Below are positions 1-12,228 of a stretch of 64,000 nucleotides of DNA, one piece after another; the stretch's first letter is position 1; each line of letters starts with the position of its first letter. This DNA comes from an uncultured Methanobacterium sp. Its GTDB lineage: Archaea > Methanobacteriota > Methanobacteria > Methanobacteriales > Methanobacteriaceae. The notes below the pieces were generated by a model. The model was given only the letters and a program-made list of their open reading frames with translations, made no database searches and was not told where the DNA came from. A program made the translations under genes and the position numbers. The stretch is taken from the NCBI RefSeq assembly GCF_963665055.1, contig NZ_OY762015.1, positions 2,397,501-2,461,500 of the forward strand, given 5' to 3'.

Positions 1-1
1 T

Positions 2-547
2 TCTGGTTTTCACAGTGATCTTGCAGCTGAACTGATTGAATCAGGTAGTGTACATGAATTATCAGATTACACTGTAAAAAAAAGGGAATACACCTTTGGG
101 AAGAGCAGGATTGATTTTCTTTTAACTAAAATGGATAAATTAAATAAAATAAATAAAAGAGGAAAAGAAGAGTCTCAAAGGGTGAGTAAAAAAAATTCAC
201 TGGAAGTGGGTCATGACCTGCTCCTGGAAGTGAAAGGATGCACTCTGGTAGAAGAGGGAAAAGCCCGGTTTCCTGATGCACCCACCATCAGGGGAAAACG
301 ACACTTAGAAGAACTTATCAAAGCTAAAAAAGAGGGAATGGAATCTGCAGTGCTTTTTTTGATTCCAAGAGAGGATGCTAAAGTATTTTCACCCAACTGG
401 GAGATGGATCCTGATTTTTCCAAGACACTAAAACAGGCAGAACATGAAAATGTCATGGTAATTGCCTATTCCTTCGCACTCGACTACCATAAAAAAGAAT
501 TGGAATTAAAACCACTGAAAAAGATAAAAGTAAAAGTTAAACCTTAA
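2..547 (+). CDS. sfsA: SfsA family protein (sugar fermentation stimulation protein homologue), 5'-truncated by window edge
   Basis: The frame is open from base 2, so the gene begins upstream of the window; a reading from the internal ATG at 131 would lose conserved sequence. The visible part begins with SGFHSDLAAEL, then GKSRIDFLL, and continues with LEVKGCTLVEEGKARFPDAP and RGKRHLEEL, which are the family signatures of SfsA. SfsA proteins are nuclease-like or nucleic-acid-binding proteins of about 230 residues with a poorly defined role; the name comes from a maltose phenotype in E. coli. The C-terminus is lysine-rich. The 110 bases after the stop hold short degenerate repeats of TTTAACTTGAATC. 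The family assignment is secure; the function is not. Confidence 0.9.
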   Translation, partial: SGFHSDLAAELIESGSVHELSDYTVKKREYTFGKSRIDFLLTKMDKLNKINKRGKEESQRVSKKNSLEVGHDLLLEVKGCTLVEEGKARFPDAPTIRGKRHLEELIKAKKEGMESAVLFLIPREDAKVFSPNWEMDPDFSKTLKQAEHENVMVIAYSFALDYHKKELELKPLKKIKVKVKP

Positions 548-658
548 TTTAACTTGAATCTCTTCTTTAACTTGAATCCCATTTTTTTTAGCTTGAATTC
601 AATCTTTAAATTAATTCGATTTTTAATTTTGATTCTTTATTTTAATTGGATTCATGTA

Positions 659-1672
659 TCAGGTTAACTTAATGTTTTCCAGTTTTTCGAACTCTTCCAC
701 TTTTCCAATGCCCAGAATAACATCTCCAGTTTTAAGGATGTAATTACGTGGTGGATCAATGGTAAGGTCTCCTTCACGGCCCACTCCAACAACCACTACT
801 CCAGTTCTCTCATGAATATCAGCTTCTAAAAGACTTAAACCGTTGAACTGGCTTTCAGGGCTGATTTTAACTTCCCTCATCTCTCTACTGGTGTGTTCTG
901 CCAGAACATCCTGGACGAACATGGCCTCATATCCATCGTCGATACTTTTGTGCATGAGGCGTCCGGATATTACGAAGGGTGAAACTACCTGGTTGGCACC
1001 AGCCAGTTTAATCTGTTCTATGTTTTCATAGCGCTGGACTTCAGCTACCACTCTAACCTTCTGGTCCACTTTACGTATGCTCAGGATAGCATGGATGGTT
1101 CTAGAATCAGATTCCATATCTACAATAACTGCCTGAGCTCCTTTAACATTAGCTTTCTCCAGGTCTTTGATACGAGTGGGATCCCCATGAACGAAGTTAG
1201 CCCCATTTTTAAGGGCATTTTTCTGCACCTGTTCATTTTCATCAAGAACGAAAATTTCTGCTGTTTTTCCAATTTCCTTAATACATTCCACTGTACTTTC
1301 GGTCCATCCACATATAACCACGTGTTTTGATCTTTCCACGTTTATCAGCCCCATAAGTTTCATTTGTTCTCTTTTGAAGATTAGGTTTACCAGGGACTCT
1401 ACTGCCAGGGCAAAGGTTCCAATACCTAAAATAATTAGACTGATGGTGAAGAACATTCCTAAAGGGCTTTTAGGGCTGTAATCCCCATATCCAACTGTTC
1501 CTATGGTTACAAAGGTCCAGTAAAAAGACACGATCCATGGTTGTCCTTCAATGAAGTGAAACCCAATAGTTCCATAGGCAATTATACAGAGAACCAGGAT
1601 TAAAATCCAGGTTAATCTCTGTTTAGCAACCATAGGTAAGCTTTTCCTTAGTACCCTTAAAATTACAAACAT
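659..1672 (-). CDS. mthK: MthK-type potassium channel with RCK (TrkA-N/TrkA-C) gating domains
   Basis: A 337-residue K+ channel subunit: two membrane helices (about 20-40 and 72-95), pore helix and selectivity filter TVGYGD at 59-64, glycine hinge in ILGIGTF, then RCK-N (about 115-235) and RCK-C (about 250-337). It is nearly colinear with Methanothermobacter MthK, a calcium-gated channel whose gating ring also contains separately translated RCK subunits. The equivalent internal start Met107 (MGLINV) is retained at 1354, with another Met at 104, but no strong ribosome site precedes either. Of the three carboxylates of the MthK calcium site, Asp (D185) and the first Glu (E211) are present while the second is Gln (Q213). 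Start chosen from GGAGG five bases upstream of ATG 1672. Confidence 0.95.
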   Translation of the reverse strand: MFVILRVLRKSLPMVAKQRLTWILILVLCIIAYGTIGFHFIEGQPWIVSFYWTFVTIGTVGYGDYSPKSPLGMFFTISLIILGIGTFALAVESLVNLIFKREQMKLMGLINVERSKHVVICGWTESTVECIKEIGKTAEIFVLDENEQVQKNALKNGANFVHGDPTRIKDLEKANVKGAQAVIVDMESDSRTIHAILSIRKVDQKVRVVAEVQRYENIEQIKLAGANQVVSPFVISGRLMHKSIDDGYEAMFVQDVLAEHTSREMREVKISPESQFNGLSLLEADIHERTGVVVVGVGREGDLTIDPPRNYILKTGDVILGIGKVEEFEKLENIKLT

Positions 1673-1731
1673 TTAGGCCTCCAATTCTTACTGTAATATC
1701 CTGCTTTTCTCAGTAAGGGAGGAACTGGTTC

Positions 1732-2052
1732 CTATCGAAGGAAAAGATACCAGATCACCAATCCTATTATTACCAGAACGATTATCACAATAATGATAAT
1801 AGTCCACCATGGGAAACCACTAGAATCATCGCTTGTACTGTTGTTATCTGCGCTTACATCGTCTCCATCATGGGTTTTTTTACTGGAACTGCTTTTTGTG
1901 CTGCTACTTTTCATTAACGGTGTTATGCTGGCAGCACTTAATGTGCTTATCTGTGAATTAGATTCTCCTGCAGGATTTTCATTCGCCCAAACGGCTGAAA
2001 ATGACATAGAAATAAAAACTATCAACGAAAACATTATAATTTGTCTTTTCAC
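1732..2052 (-). CDS. Secreted Ser/Thr/Asp-rich protein with C-terminal membrane anchor
   Basis: A 106-residue protein not assigned to a family. It starts at GTG 2052, seven bases after GGAGG. Residues 1-23 form a signal peptide ending near SAVWA. The middle (about 25-78) is low-complexity Ser/Lys/Asp/Asn (SSSTKSSSSKKTHDGDD, NNSTSDDSS), and residues 81-104 are one very hydrophobic Ile/Val helix with a short WYLFLR tail. The layout suggests a surface stalk held in the membrane by its C-terminus, perhaps glycosylated on Ser/Thr or on the NNST sequon. It lies 59 bases upstream of the channel gene on the same strand and could be cotranscribed with it. Function unknown. Confidence 0.65.
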   Translation of the reverse strand: MKRQIIMFSLIVFISMSFSAVWANENPAGESNSQISTLSAASITPLMKSSSTKSSSSKKTHDGDDVSADNNSTSDDSSGFPWWTIIIIVIIVLVIIGLVIWYLFLR

Positions 2053-2541
2053 TCCAATTCCTCCTTTTTAACATTTCAAATTCGGAAAATTTCGGAAAAT
2101 ATATCCCATGTATTTCGTTTTTTATTTCTATTTAATATGATTTATCATGAAGTATTTTTATATAGCGTGATCACACATCATGTGCATGAAGAGATTATTG
2201 TGGATTTTAAGATTTTTATTAATCTCAACGCTTTTTTTAAGTATTTAAACATTTTTATGTAATTTTTAGTATTTTCAGAAGTTTTTAGATAGTTTTTAGA
2301 TAGTTTTTAGATAGTTTTTAGATAGTTTTTAGATAGTTTTTAGATAGTTTTTAGATAGTTTTTAGATAGTTTTTAGATAGTTTTTAGATAGTTTTTAGAT
2401 AGTTTTTAGATAGTATTCATCGATTTTACTCATTTTTATGTCCATGTTTTAGAAATTTTTTGAATTTATTTGCAAACTAGCCTTTAAAACTCTTTTATTG
2501 CCTTCAAATTCATTTGTTCCCTTTAAATGATTTTAATGGTT
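2053..2541. other. 489-bp AT-rich intergenic region
   Basis: It separates the start of the secreted-protein gene from the 3' end of the P-type ATPase gene, both on the minus strand. It holds the 12-copy repeat described separately and no convincing coding frame; the longest open frame on the plus strand is low-complexity Phe/Ile/Leu. A duplicated TTCGGAAAAT lies at about 2081-2100. Confidence 0.6.
2280..2411. repeat. 12 perfect tandem copies of the 11-bp unit AGTTTTTAGAT
   Basis: The unit AGTTTTTAGAT is repeated without a mismatch from 2280 to 2411 (12 x 11 = 132 bp), then breaks into AGTATTCAT. Each unit carries a T5 tract, so T-tracts recur every 11 bp, close to one helical turn. Such phasing is the classic sequence cause of intrinsic DNA curvature. 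It sits downstream of the P-type ATPase gene and upstream of the secreted-protein gene. Confidence 0.97.
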
Positions 2542-5274
2542 TTATATTCTTTTCCTAACCATGTACTTGCGAAGTTCATCTGCTAGGAACATTATGGGTA
2601 CAAAGGTGAGTAAATATAGCCATTCATAAAGTCCAAGGGCGGTGGTGCCGAATATTCCCTGTAATGGTGGAATGTAAATAATGGCCAGAAGCACTGCCAC
2701 TGAGAATGCGATACCTCTTAAAATCCACCTGTTTTTGAAGATTCCCACTTCCAGTACTGATGTTCTGTTGGTCTGACAGCCCAGGAGGTTGCCCATCTGG
2801 GCCAGAACAATTCCTGCAAAGACCATACTGGTTGCCTTAAGGTAAACCGGATCAGTGAATGAGAGTTGCTGGGCCCATGTCCATCCGCTGCTTAGTAAGG
2901 CCCAGAAAAAGCCAGACATCACCAGGGCAGCTTCAATTATTCCTAAGAAAATATAACCTCTGAATATAACTCCAAAATTCAGTAAACGTTCTTTACGTGG
3001 GCGTGGGGGTCGGTTCATCACATCTGACTCTGAAGGGCCGACACCCAGGGCCAGGGCAGGTACAGTATCGGTTCCCAGATCAATGGCCAGGATCTGCATA
3101 ACTGTAATGGGTAGGGGGATCCTGAAAAGTACCATCATAACAAAGGGTACGATTTCAGCGGTTTCGTGGGAGAAAATGTAAGTAATGAATTTACGAATGT
3201 TTTCGTAGATAGTACGACCTTCTTTAATGGCCTCTACAATGGTAGCGAAGTTATCATCAGTTAAAATCATATCTGCGGCTTCTTTGGCAACATCAGTGCC
3301 GGTGATGCCCATGGCCACTCCTATGTCTGCTTTACGAAGTGCGGGGGCATCGTTAACCCCATCACCAGTCATGGCCACAATTTCATCCATACTCTCCAGG
3401 ATGCTGGCAATACGCATCTTATGCTCGGGTACGGCTCGTGCAAAAATAACATTACATTTTCCCTTAAGAACTTCCTTCACTTCTTCATCACTCATCTGGT
3501 CAAGTTCCTTGCCCTTAACAATGCGACAATCCTCACTCACTATTCCTACTTCCTTGGCTATGGCCTGTGCAGTCAAACCATAGTCCCCGGTAATCATAAT
3601 GATACGTATACCAGCTTTATGGCAATCTCGAACAGCAGGTTTCACTTCTGGACGTGGAGGATCCTGCATGGCCATCATGCCCAGAAATACCAGATCTCGT
3701 TCGACATTCTCGGTCTGATAATCATTAAAATCAGGGGGTAAGTCACGATAGGCCATGGCCAGTATTCGAAGGCCGGAAGCAGCCAGTTTATCATGAATTT
3801 TAATCACTTTCTCCTTTTCCTCATCAGTGAAGGGCCTTACAACACCATCATCAGAGATCAGGGGCGAAAGATTGATGATTTTTTTAGGAGCACCTTTAAC
3901 ATATGCCACCTGGCCATGGTTTTCCTGGTGGATACTGGTCATAGATTTCCGTTGAGAGTCAAATGGAAGCTCTAATATTCTTGGATTCTTTTTTATCTCT
4001 TCTTCCCAGTTGAAACCATTTTTCCGGGCAGCTACCAGGAGGGAAGCTTCAGTAGGGTCACCAATTATTTTCCATTTATCTTGCGGTTTTTCAGCTTCAA
4101 TGAGTTTTGAGTCATTACAGAAGGTTGCTGATCTCAGGAGTAACTTGAGTTCCCGGATTTCTTGATGATCGATTGAAGATCCTTTATGTAGAAATTCTCC
4201 CTCTGGAGAGTAACCAGCACCTGTAACCTCAATGATCTCACATGGAAGCCAGACTTTACGTACAGTCATCTCATTTTTGGTTATGGTTCCTGTCTTGTCA
4301 GTGCAGATGATATTGGTGGATCCCAGGGTTTCCACACTGGACAAACGTTTTATAAGGGCATTCTTCCGCACCATCTTCTGCACTGAGGCAGCCAGTGCCA
4401 GTGTAACAGTGGGTAAAAGTCCTTCAGGGACATTGGCAACCGTAAGCCCAATAGCAAAAATGAAAGCCACCTGTAATGGCAGTTTAACCACCCATAGATT
4501 CACTGCAAAAAGGGTTACTCCCAGTAGTATGGCAATAAGTGCTATGATACGGGTTACCCTTGCCAGCTCCTTTTGCAGGGGACTGGGCTCCTGGCTCACT
4601 TCCTGGGTTAAACTGGCTATCTGGTTGAACTCGGTTTCTCGACCAGTGGCAAATACCACGGCCTTTCCAGACCCAGAAGCCACACTGGTTCCTGCAAATA
4701 CCAAGTTACCCATCTCTACAAAGGCATGTTCCCCTTCTGGAACTTCATGGGCAAATTTACGGACAGGTTTAGACTCACCAGTAAGGGTTGAACTGTCCAC
4801 TTTCATTTGACTGGTTTCCACCAGCCGAGCATCGGCAGAGATGTTATCCCCTTCGTCCAGCACTAAAAAATCCCCTGGAACTAACTTGGAGGATAATACC
4901 TCTTTCTTCTCTTTATCACGGATTACTTTGGCCCTAGAAGGAAGTATCTTCTTTAAAGCCTCCAGAGCCTGTTCTGCCTTGTACTCCTGCCAGAAACTGA
5001 AAATAGCATTTATAATTATAACTGCAATAATGGCGAATCCTAACTGAGGCGTACCACTTAAAAAAGCAAGTGCACTGGCTGCCCAGAGTAATAAAGCAAG
5101 AAGCTGGTAAAGATTTGCTAAAAACTTAAAAATAACCGGTTTTTTCTTAACTTCCTCAATCTGATTGGGTCCATATTTTTCAAGCCTATTTTGGGCCTCT
5201 TCAGCGGTTAATCCCGTTTCAGAAGTTTTTAATTCATCATAAACTTCTTCAGGAGGGAGTTCATTGATCTTCAT
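2542..5274 (-). CDS. P2-type cation-transporting ATPase, Na,K-ATPase-like (P2C features)
   Basis: A 910-residue ATP-driven cation pump. Visible elements: N-terminal cation-ATPase domain (1-75), actuator loop TGES at 165-168, TM4 motif NVPEGLLPTV at 281-290, phosphorylation site DKTGT with Asp326, KGAPK at 460-464, TGDGVND at 636-642, then six C-terminal helices. The ion-site helices look like the Na,K/H,K-ATPase group rather than SERCA: VPEGLL in TM4, and IDLGTDTVPALAL followed by ESDVMNRPPR in TM6 (Asp732 and Asp736). In TM5 the Na,K-ATPase sequence SNIPEITPF corresponds here to SHETAEIVPF, keeping the second Glu (E707) but replacing Asn by Glu (E704). No beta-subunit gene is nearby. Na+ or Ca2+ export is plausible; the ion cannot be fixed from sequence. 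Confidence 0.93.
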   Translation of the reverse strand: MKINELPPEEVYDELKTSETGLTAEEAQNRLEKYGPNQIEEVKKKPVIFKFLANLYQLLALLLWAASALAFLSGTPQLGFAIIAVIIINAIFSFWQEYKAEQALEALKKILPSRAKVIRDKEKKEVLSSKLVPGDFLVLDEGDNISADARLVETSQMKVDSSTLTGESKPVRKFAHEVPEGEHAFVEMGNLVFAGTSVASGSGKAVVFATGRETEFNQIASLTQEVSQEPSPLQKELARVTRIIALIAILLGVTLFAVNLWVVKLPLQVAFIFAIGLTVANVPEGLLPTVTLALAASVQKMVRKNALIKRLSSVETLGSTNIICTDKTGTITKNEMTVRKVWLPCEIIEVTGAGYSPEGEFLHKGSSIDHQEIRELKLLLRSATFCNDSKLIEAEKPQDKWKIIGDPTEASLLVAARKNGFNWEEEIKKNPRILELPFDSQRKSMTSIHQENHGQVAYVKGAPKKIINLSPLISDDGVVRPFTDEEKEKVIKIHDKLAASGLRILAMAYRDLPPDFNDYQTENVERDLVFLGMMAMQDPPRPEVKPAVRDCHKAGIRIIMITGDYGLTAQAIAKEVGIVSEDCRIVKGKELDQMSDEEVKEVLKGKCNVIFARAVPEHKMRIASILESMDEIVAMTGDGVNDAPALRKADIGVAMGITGTDVAKEAADMILTDDNFATIVEAIKEGRTIYENIRKFITYIFSHETAEIVPFVMMVLFRIPLPITVMQILAIDLGTDTVPALALGVGPSESDVMNRPPRPRKERLLNFGVIFRGYIFLGIIEAALVMSGFFWALLSSGWTWAQQLSFTDPVYLKATSMVFAGIVLAQMGNLLGCQTNRTSVLEVGIFKNRWILRGIAFSVAVLLAIIYIPPLQGIFGTTALGLYEWLYLLTFVPIMFLADELRKYMVRKRI

Positions 5275-5767
5275 TTTTACACTTGAAACTTACCTCTGTC
5301 TGTGGGGTGTTTCCAATGATCTTAAGATCAAAAAGTTTGAGTAGATAAACATCAATCTATCACTTAAACGTCAATTCATCACTCAATTTAAAACATATTA
5401 AATTTCATCAATTAAACCAGATTAAATTTCTCATTTACCTATTAATCCATAATTTTTTTCTTAAGGTTCATATTAATATTTAATGCAAGTGGCATAAATG
5501 TGATTCTATTATTTCCATACAAGTACAAAGGATTACTGACCATTTATGGACCTTTTAAGTGAATAATGTGTAAATATGGTTTTTTCACAAATTATTAACG
5601 AATCTTTCGGCGTTTTTTAGATTTGACATGGTCTGGATTGTTCCACGCATATTCTGAAACTATGATTTAGCTAATTATATTAATGATAATTGTACAGGAA
5701 TTAATAAGAATAATCTGCAATAGCTAATTTGAATAAGAAATATTTGGATTTAGAACAGGTGATGGAA
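5275..5767. other. 493-bp divergent intergenic region
   Basis: It separates the divergent ATPase and LemA genes and should hold both promoters. It is AT-rich, with several TATA-like strings such as TATTAATATTTAA near 5471, but I cannot assign one with certainty. No RNA gene or coding frame was recognised. Confidence 0.5.
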
Positions 5768-6319
5768 ATGTTAATTGAACTAATAATATTAATTATCATA
5801 ATTCTGGTAGTGATAATATTTGTATACCTTTATAACAGTCTGATTCAGCTTAGGAACAGGGTTAAAAATGCATGGTCCCAGATCGATGTTCAGCTTAACC
5901 GTCGTGCTGACCTCATACCCAACCTGGTGGAAACTGTGAAGGGATATGCTAAACACGAAAAAACCGTCTTTGAAAATGTAACTGAAGCAAGATCAGGGTT
6001 AATGAATGCTAAAACAGTTCAAGAAACTGCAGAAGCTAACAACATGTTAACTGATACTCTGAAAAGTCTATTTGCAGTGGCGGAGAATTACCCTGAGCTG
6101 AAGGCCAATGAAAACTTTTTAAAGTTACAAAGCCAGTTAGAGGAAACTGAGAATAAAATAGCATACTCCAGACAGTTTTACAATGACACGGTGTTAATGT
6201 ACAACAACAAATGTCAGATGTTTCCCAGCAATCTCTTAGCAAACTCTTTTAATTTCAAGGAAGCAGAGTTCTTTGAAATAGAAGAAACCAAAAGGGAAGT
6301 CCCTAAAGTTGAGTTTTAA
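5768..6319 (+). CDS. lemA: LemA family membrane protein
   Basis: A 183-residue protein with one N-terminal membrane helix (about 3-25) followed by an all-helical domain. The signatures NRVKNAWSQIDVQLNRRADLIPNLVETVKGYAKHE and FLKLQSQLEETENKIAYSRQFYND (given here as motif ends RRADLIPNLV and ENKIAYSR) define LemA. The start is ATG 5768, because AGGTGA at 5757-5762 lies five bases upstream; an upstream TTG at 5729 would put the ribosome site inside the gene. It leads a probable operon with the DUF2207 gene, whose ATG follows 21 bases after its stop. LemA and DUF2207 proteins are frequent neighbours in bacteria and archaea; the function of the pair is not established. Confidence 0.92.
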   Translation: MLIELIILIIIILVVIIFVYLYNSLIQLRNRVKNAWSQIDVQLNRRADLIPNLVETVKGYAKHEKTVFENVTEARSGLMNAKTVQETAEANNMLTDTLKSLFAVAENYPELKANENFLKLQSQLEETENKIAYSRQFYNDTVLMYNNKCQMFPSNLLANSFNFKEAEFFEIEETKREVPKVEF

Positions 6320-6340
6320 TATTTGATATGGGGGTTACCA

Positions 6341-8149
<1,809 letters not shown>

Positions 8150-8180
8150 TCAACACCTCTCTATTTTTTTATTTTTACAG
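8150..8180 (+). terminator. T-rich 3' end after the first DUF2207 gene
   Basis: The stop is followed within 15 bases by TATTTTTTTATTTTTA. Archaeal transcription commonly ends at such oligo-T runs without a hairpin. The assignment rests on composition and position only. Confidence 0.45.
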
Positions 8181-8371
8181 TTCAAAGAAATTTACAGACA
8201 TAAAAATTAAACACATAATAAATTTATAGGCATATAATTATTAAAGACATAAATATGATTTATGGGTATAAATAAGCGTATAAAGCTTTTAAACTGTGAT
8301 ATGAACTGAATATCATGGCTTGAATAACTAATAGATTTTGGGGTTAGGTTAAATAACATTCTGGTGGTCCA

Positions 8372-10156
8372 GTGGAAAATAAACTTTGTTTAGGCATTAT
8401 AACAATTATAATATCTTTATTTCTTTTCACAGGAATAACAGCATCTTTTGCTGTTGATAGAACTTATTCAATTCCCTCTCTAGGCATAGATCTTTTCCTG
8501 AAGGATGATGGAACTGTTCATGTTACTGAAACATTACACTACTCATTCAGTGGAACTTCAAATGAAATTTACAGGAATATCCCCATAAAAGACCCGGTTA
8601 AACTGGAAAATCTAAAAATTTCCACTCCAGGTGCTTATTCTAATTACACAGTCAATGATAAAGTAAACTCCAAGTATATTACCATTGATCTATACTCTAA
8701 TCCTTCTAAAACAATCCCTATTTCTGGTAGAGATGTTGATGTTATTATTGAATACGATCTTTTAAACTTGGTAAAATTTTACAATGATCTGGCCCAACTC
8801 CATTATGATGTGGTGGATGGTGGTTTGGCTGATGATGTGGGTCAGGTAAATGCCAGGATACATCTTGAATCGAGTGAGGGAGTAAAATTTGTGTTTAAAT
8901 CTCAGGACAATAGTTTAAATTCCACATGGGATGGGAATACACTGGAATTTACCGGTAAAAATGTCATTCCTGGCCGCTTGGAGTTAATGATGGTTATCCC
9001 TAAAACTCAATTCACAGAAGATCCTCCCAACGTAGTTAAAGTCAATCAGGATATTTTACCAGAAATGGACAAAATGCAGAAGGAATACCAGGATATGGTG
9101 AATTATAAAACAAATGCTTATTCTCTGGTAGCAATACTATTGCTTTTGGTTTGCTTTACTCCATTAATCATTTACCTGATCTATGGTAGAGATCCTGAAA
9201 TTGATTATAAGGATGAATATGAAATGGACCTTCCTACTGATGATCCCCCTGCAATTGTAAATGCCATATCTGGGAATTTATGGGGTAAAGAAGTGGGAGA
9301 ACCCGATATGGATGGTTTCAGGGCAACAATAATGGATTTAATATATCGTGGCTACCTGGTAATGGATGATATCTCCCCTGAAAACGCTGATGTTAATTTG
9401 AGATCTATTACATTCAGAATTAATGAGGATAAAGATTTAAACGAGCTTAAAACGTTTGAAAGTGACATCATTAACTTGTTCAGTTACTTCGAAGGAGAAG
9501 ATGGTTTAATTTATCTGGATGACATTAAAAAGAATTTAAACAGTGGAATTGTCATATCTGGAAATACCGGAAGCCTGAAAGATGATGAATTCATAACATT
9601 CAGGGAAGTGTATAACGGGTGGAAGAATGATTTAATAAGCGAATTTTTAGATGAAGATGCCATGTCTCGTGTTTTTCAAAAAAGAGGAGATAAATACCTT
9701 AAAATTTTTGCAGTAATCGCAATTATCACCGGTATTATCGGTGCATTTACCGCAGTGGTGGATCCATTACCTGCTGCCAGATATGTCTCGTATTCATCAT
9801 TTATTCTTTTAATTGTAGGGTTGGCTTCATTTATAATGCCTCAAAAAATAGCTGGACAGTGGACTACTTATGGTGAGGAATATGATGCAAAATGGCATAA
9901 TTTTGCAAAATATATACAGGATTTCAGCCTCATAAAGGACCAACCACCTGAATCCATTGAAATATGGGATAAATACCTGGTATATGCCAGTGCACTGGGA
10001 ATTGCCAGTAAAGTCCGTAAATCCATGGAAATGATACTTCCCCCTGATATAACAGGTGGTAAGGCTTATCAGTTCCATTCTTCAGGTGGGTACTGTGAGC
10101 TTTCCAAAAGTCTGGATGCAGGTATTGCGGGTAATAACCAAAAAAATTCGCGGTGA
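8372..10156 (+). CDS. DUF2207 membrane protein, second tandem paralogue lacking the glycine tail
   Basis: A 594-residue paralogue of the preceding gene with the same order of parts: signal peptide ending near FAVDR, N-terminal DUF2207 domain with VTETLHYSFSG and IYRNIP, membrane helix at about 248-270, EPDMDGFRATIMDLIYRGYL, two helices at about 450-500, and AGQWTTYGEEYDAKWHNFAK. It starts at GTG 8372 just after GGTGGT. It differs from copy 1 at the C-terminus, which ends SLDAGIAGNNQKNSR without the Gly-rich tail, and by an insertion of about ten residues near 415. Loss of the tail suggests the copies are no longer interchangeable. Function unknown. Confidence 0.87.
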   Translation: MENKLCLGIITIIISLFLFTGITASFAVDRTYSIPSLGIDLFLKDDGTVHVTETLHYSFSGTSNEIYRNIPIKDPVKLENLKISTPGAYSNYTVNDKVNSKYITIDLYSNPSKTIPISGRDVDVIIEYDLLNLVKFYNDLAQLHYDVVDGGLADDVGQVNARIHLESSEGVKFVFKSQDNSLNSTWDGNTLEFTGKNVIPGRLELMMVIPKTQFTEDPPNVVKVNQDILPEMDKMQKEYQDMVNYKTNAYSLVAILLLLVCFTPLIIYLIYGRDPEIDYKDEYEMDLPTDDPPAIVNAISGNLWGKEVGEPDMDGFRATIMDLIYRGYLVMDDISPENADVNLRSITFRINEDKDLNELKTFESDIINLFSYFEGEDGLIYLDDIKKNLNSGIVISGNTGSLKDDEFITFREVYNGWKNDLISEFLDEDAMSRVFQKRGDKYLKIFAVIAIITGIIGAFTAVVDPLPAARYVSYSSFILLIVGLASFIMPQKIAGQWTTYGEEYDAKWHNFAKYIQDFSLIKDQPPESIEIWDKYLVYASALGIASKVRKSMEMILPPDITGGKAYQFHSSGGYCELSKSLDAGIAGNNQKNSR

Positions 10157-10226
10157 CGTTAGAGATTTAATAATATATTTAATAATCTTTTATTTTCGAG
10201 AGTTAACAACTTCAACACATTTTTTT

Positions 10227-10340
10227 ACAGTTTAAGAGTATTTTAGCAGTTCAAAGCTATTTTAGCAGTTTAAGGCTATTTTAGCACTTTAAGGTTTATT
10301 TTAACAGTTCATAGATTTATTATAACAGTTCATGTATTTG
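10227..10340. repeat. Six degenerate 18-21-bp tandem units
   Basis: Units beginning at 10227, 10245, 10264, 10283, 10303 and 10324 share the pattern (A)GCAGTTYAARGYTATTTT. They lie between the second DUF2207 gene and the tRNA gene and encode nothing obvious. Confidence 0.75.
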
Positions 10341-10387
10341 ATCGTTAAATGTAATTTACAGTGTGACTTAAATTACTCAAACCATAA

Positions 10388-10404
10388 AAATTTTAAATAA
10401 TAAG
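10388..10404 (+). promoter_or_regulatory. Probable TATA element of tRNA-Gly
   Basis: AATTTTAAATAATAAG lies about 35-45 bases before the mature 5' end of the tRNA, the usual place for an archaeal TATA box when the leader is short. Position and composition are the only evidence. Confidence 0.4.
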
Positions 10405-10434
10405 AAATGAAAATCATAAGTGAAATCTTGCTTA

Positions 10435-10508
<74 letters not shown>

Positions 10509-10658
10509 TTATTTTTATTAGAGATTAAAGTTTTAATTGTTATATTTTTTTCTTTAAAATTACATATGCGCCTATTTATTACTTTTAAGTCTTTTAAAAA
10601 TCGGGTATTATGATAAACTGGTCACAAGTATAAACTGGTCAAAAATAAAGATGGGGGT

Positions 10659-10763
10659 CACTTCAAACTTATAAATTCCATCTTCAAACTTATGAATCCT
10701 CACTTCTAACCTATGAATTGCCACTTCAAACCTATAAATCCCTACTTCAAAACCTATAAATAA
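10659..10763. repeat. Five degenerate 20-21-bp tandem units between tRNA-Gly and the YchF-like gene
   Basis: Units resembling CACTTCAAACCTATAAATCC begin at about 10659, 10681, 10701, 10722 and 10742. The array lies downstream of both the tRNA (plus strand) and the GTPase gene (minus strand). No coding frame is conserved across it. Confidence 0.75.
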
Positions 10764-10800
10764 ATAAGGGGTGATAAAACAATTTTCGTTAAACTTCCAT

Positions 10801-11988
<1,188 letters not shown>

Positions 11989-12228
11989 AATAAATCACTA
12001 CTAGTCTTTTTACATCCCAGGTTATTAAAGATTTTAGGGAAATATCCAATAATGAGAATATCAATCTATTTAGATAATGGAAAATATTTAGATAATGGAA
12101 AATTAATCAATTAATTAATCAAATCGTTAACCATCTTTAATCAAATCATTAATTAATCATAATACAAGATTTAAATTAATCATTATCAAAAGTATACACT
12201 TCAAATAAAGAAACAGGAGTAATTAAAC

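Noticed and set aside
2280..2411. CRISPR array
   Set aside because: The 11-bp units here and the 20-bp units at 40361 are directly adjacent without spacers, and no cas gene is in the window.
4232..4810. 192-codon open frame on the plus strand inside the P-type ATPase gene
   Set aside because: It is exactly antisense to conserved ATPase sequence (PEGL to DKTGT region), has no ribosome site and codes for Ser/Thr/Val-rich low-information protein, as expected for a shadow frame.
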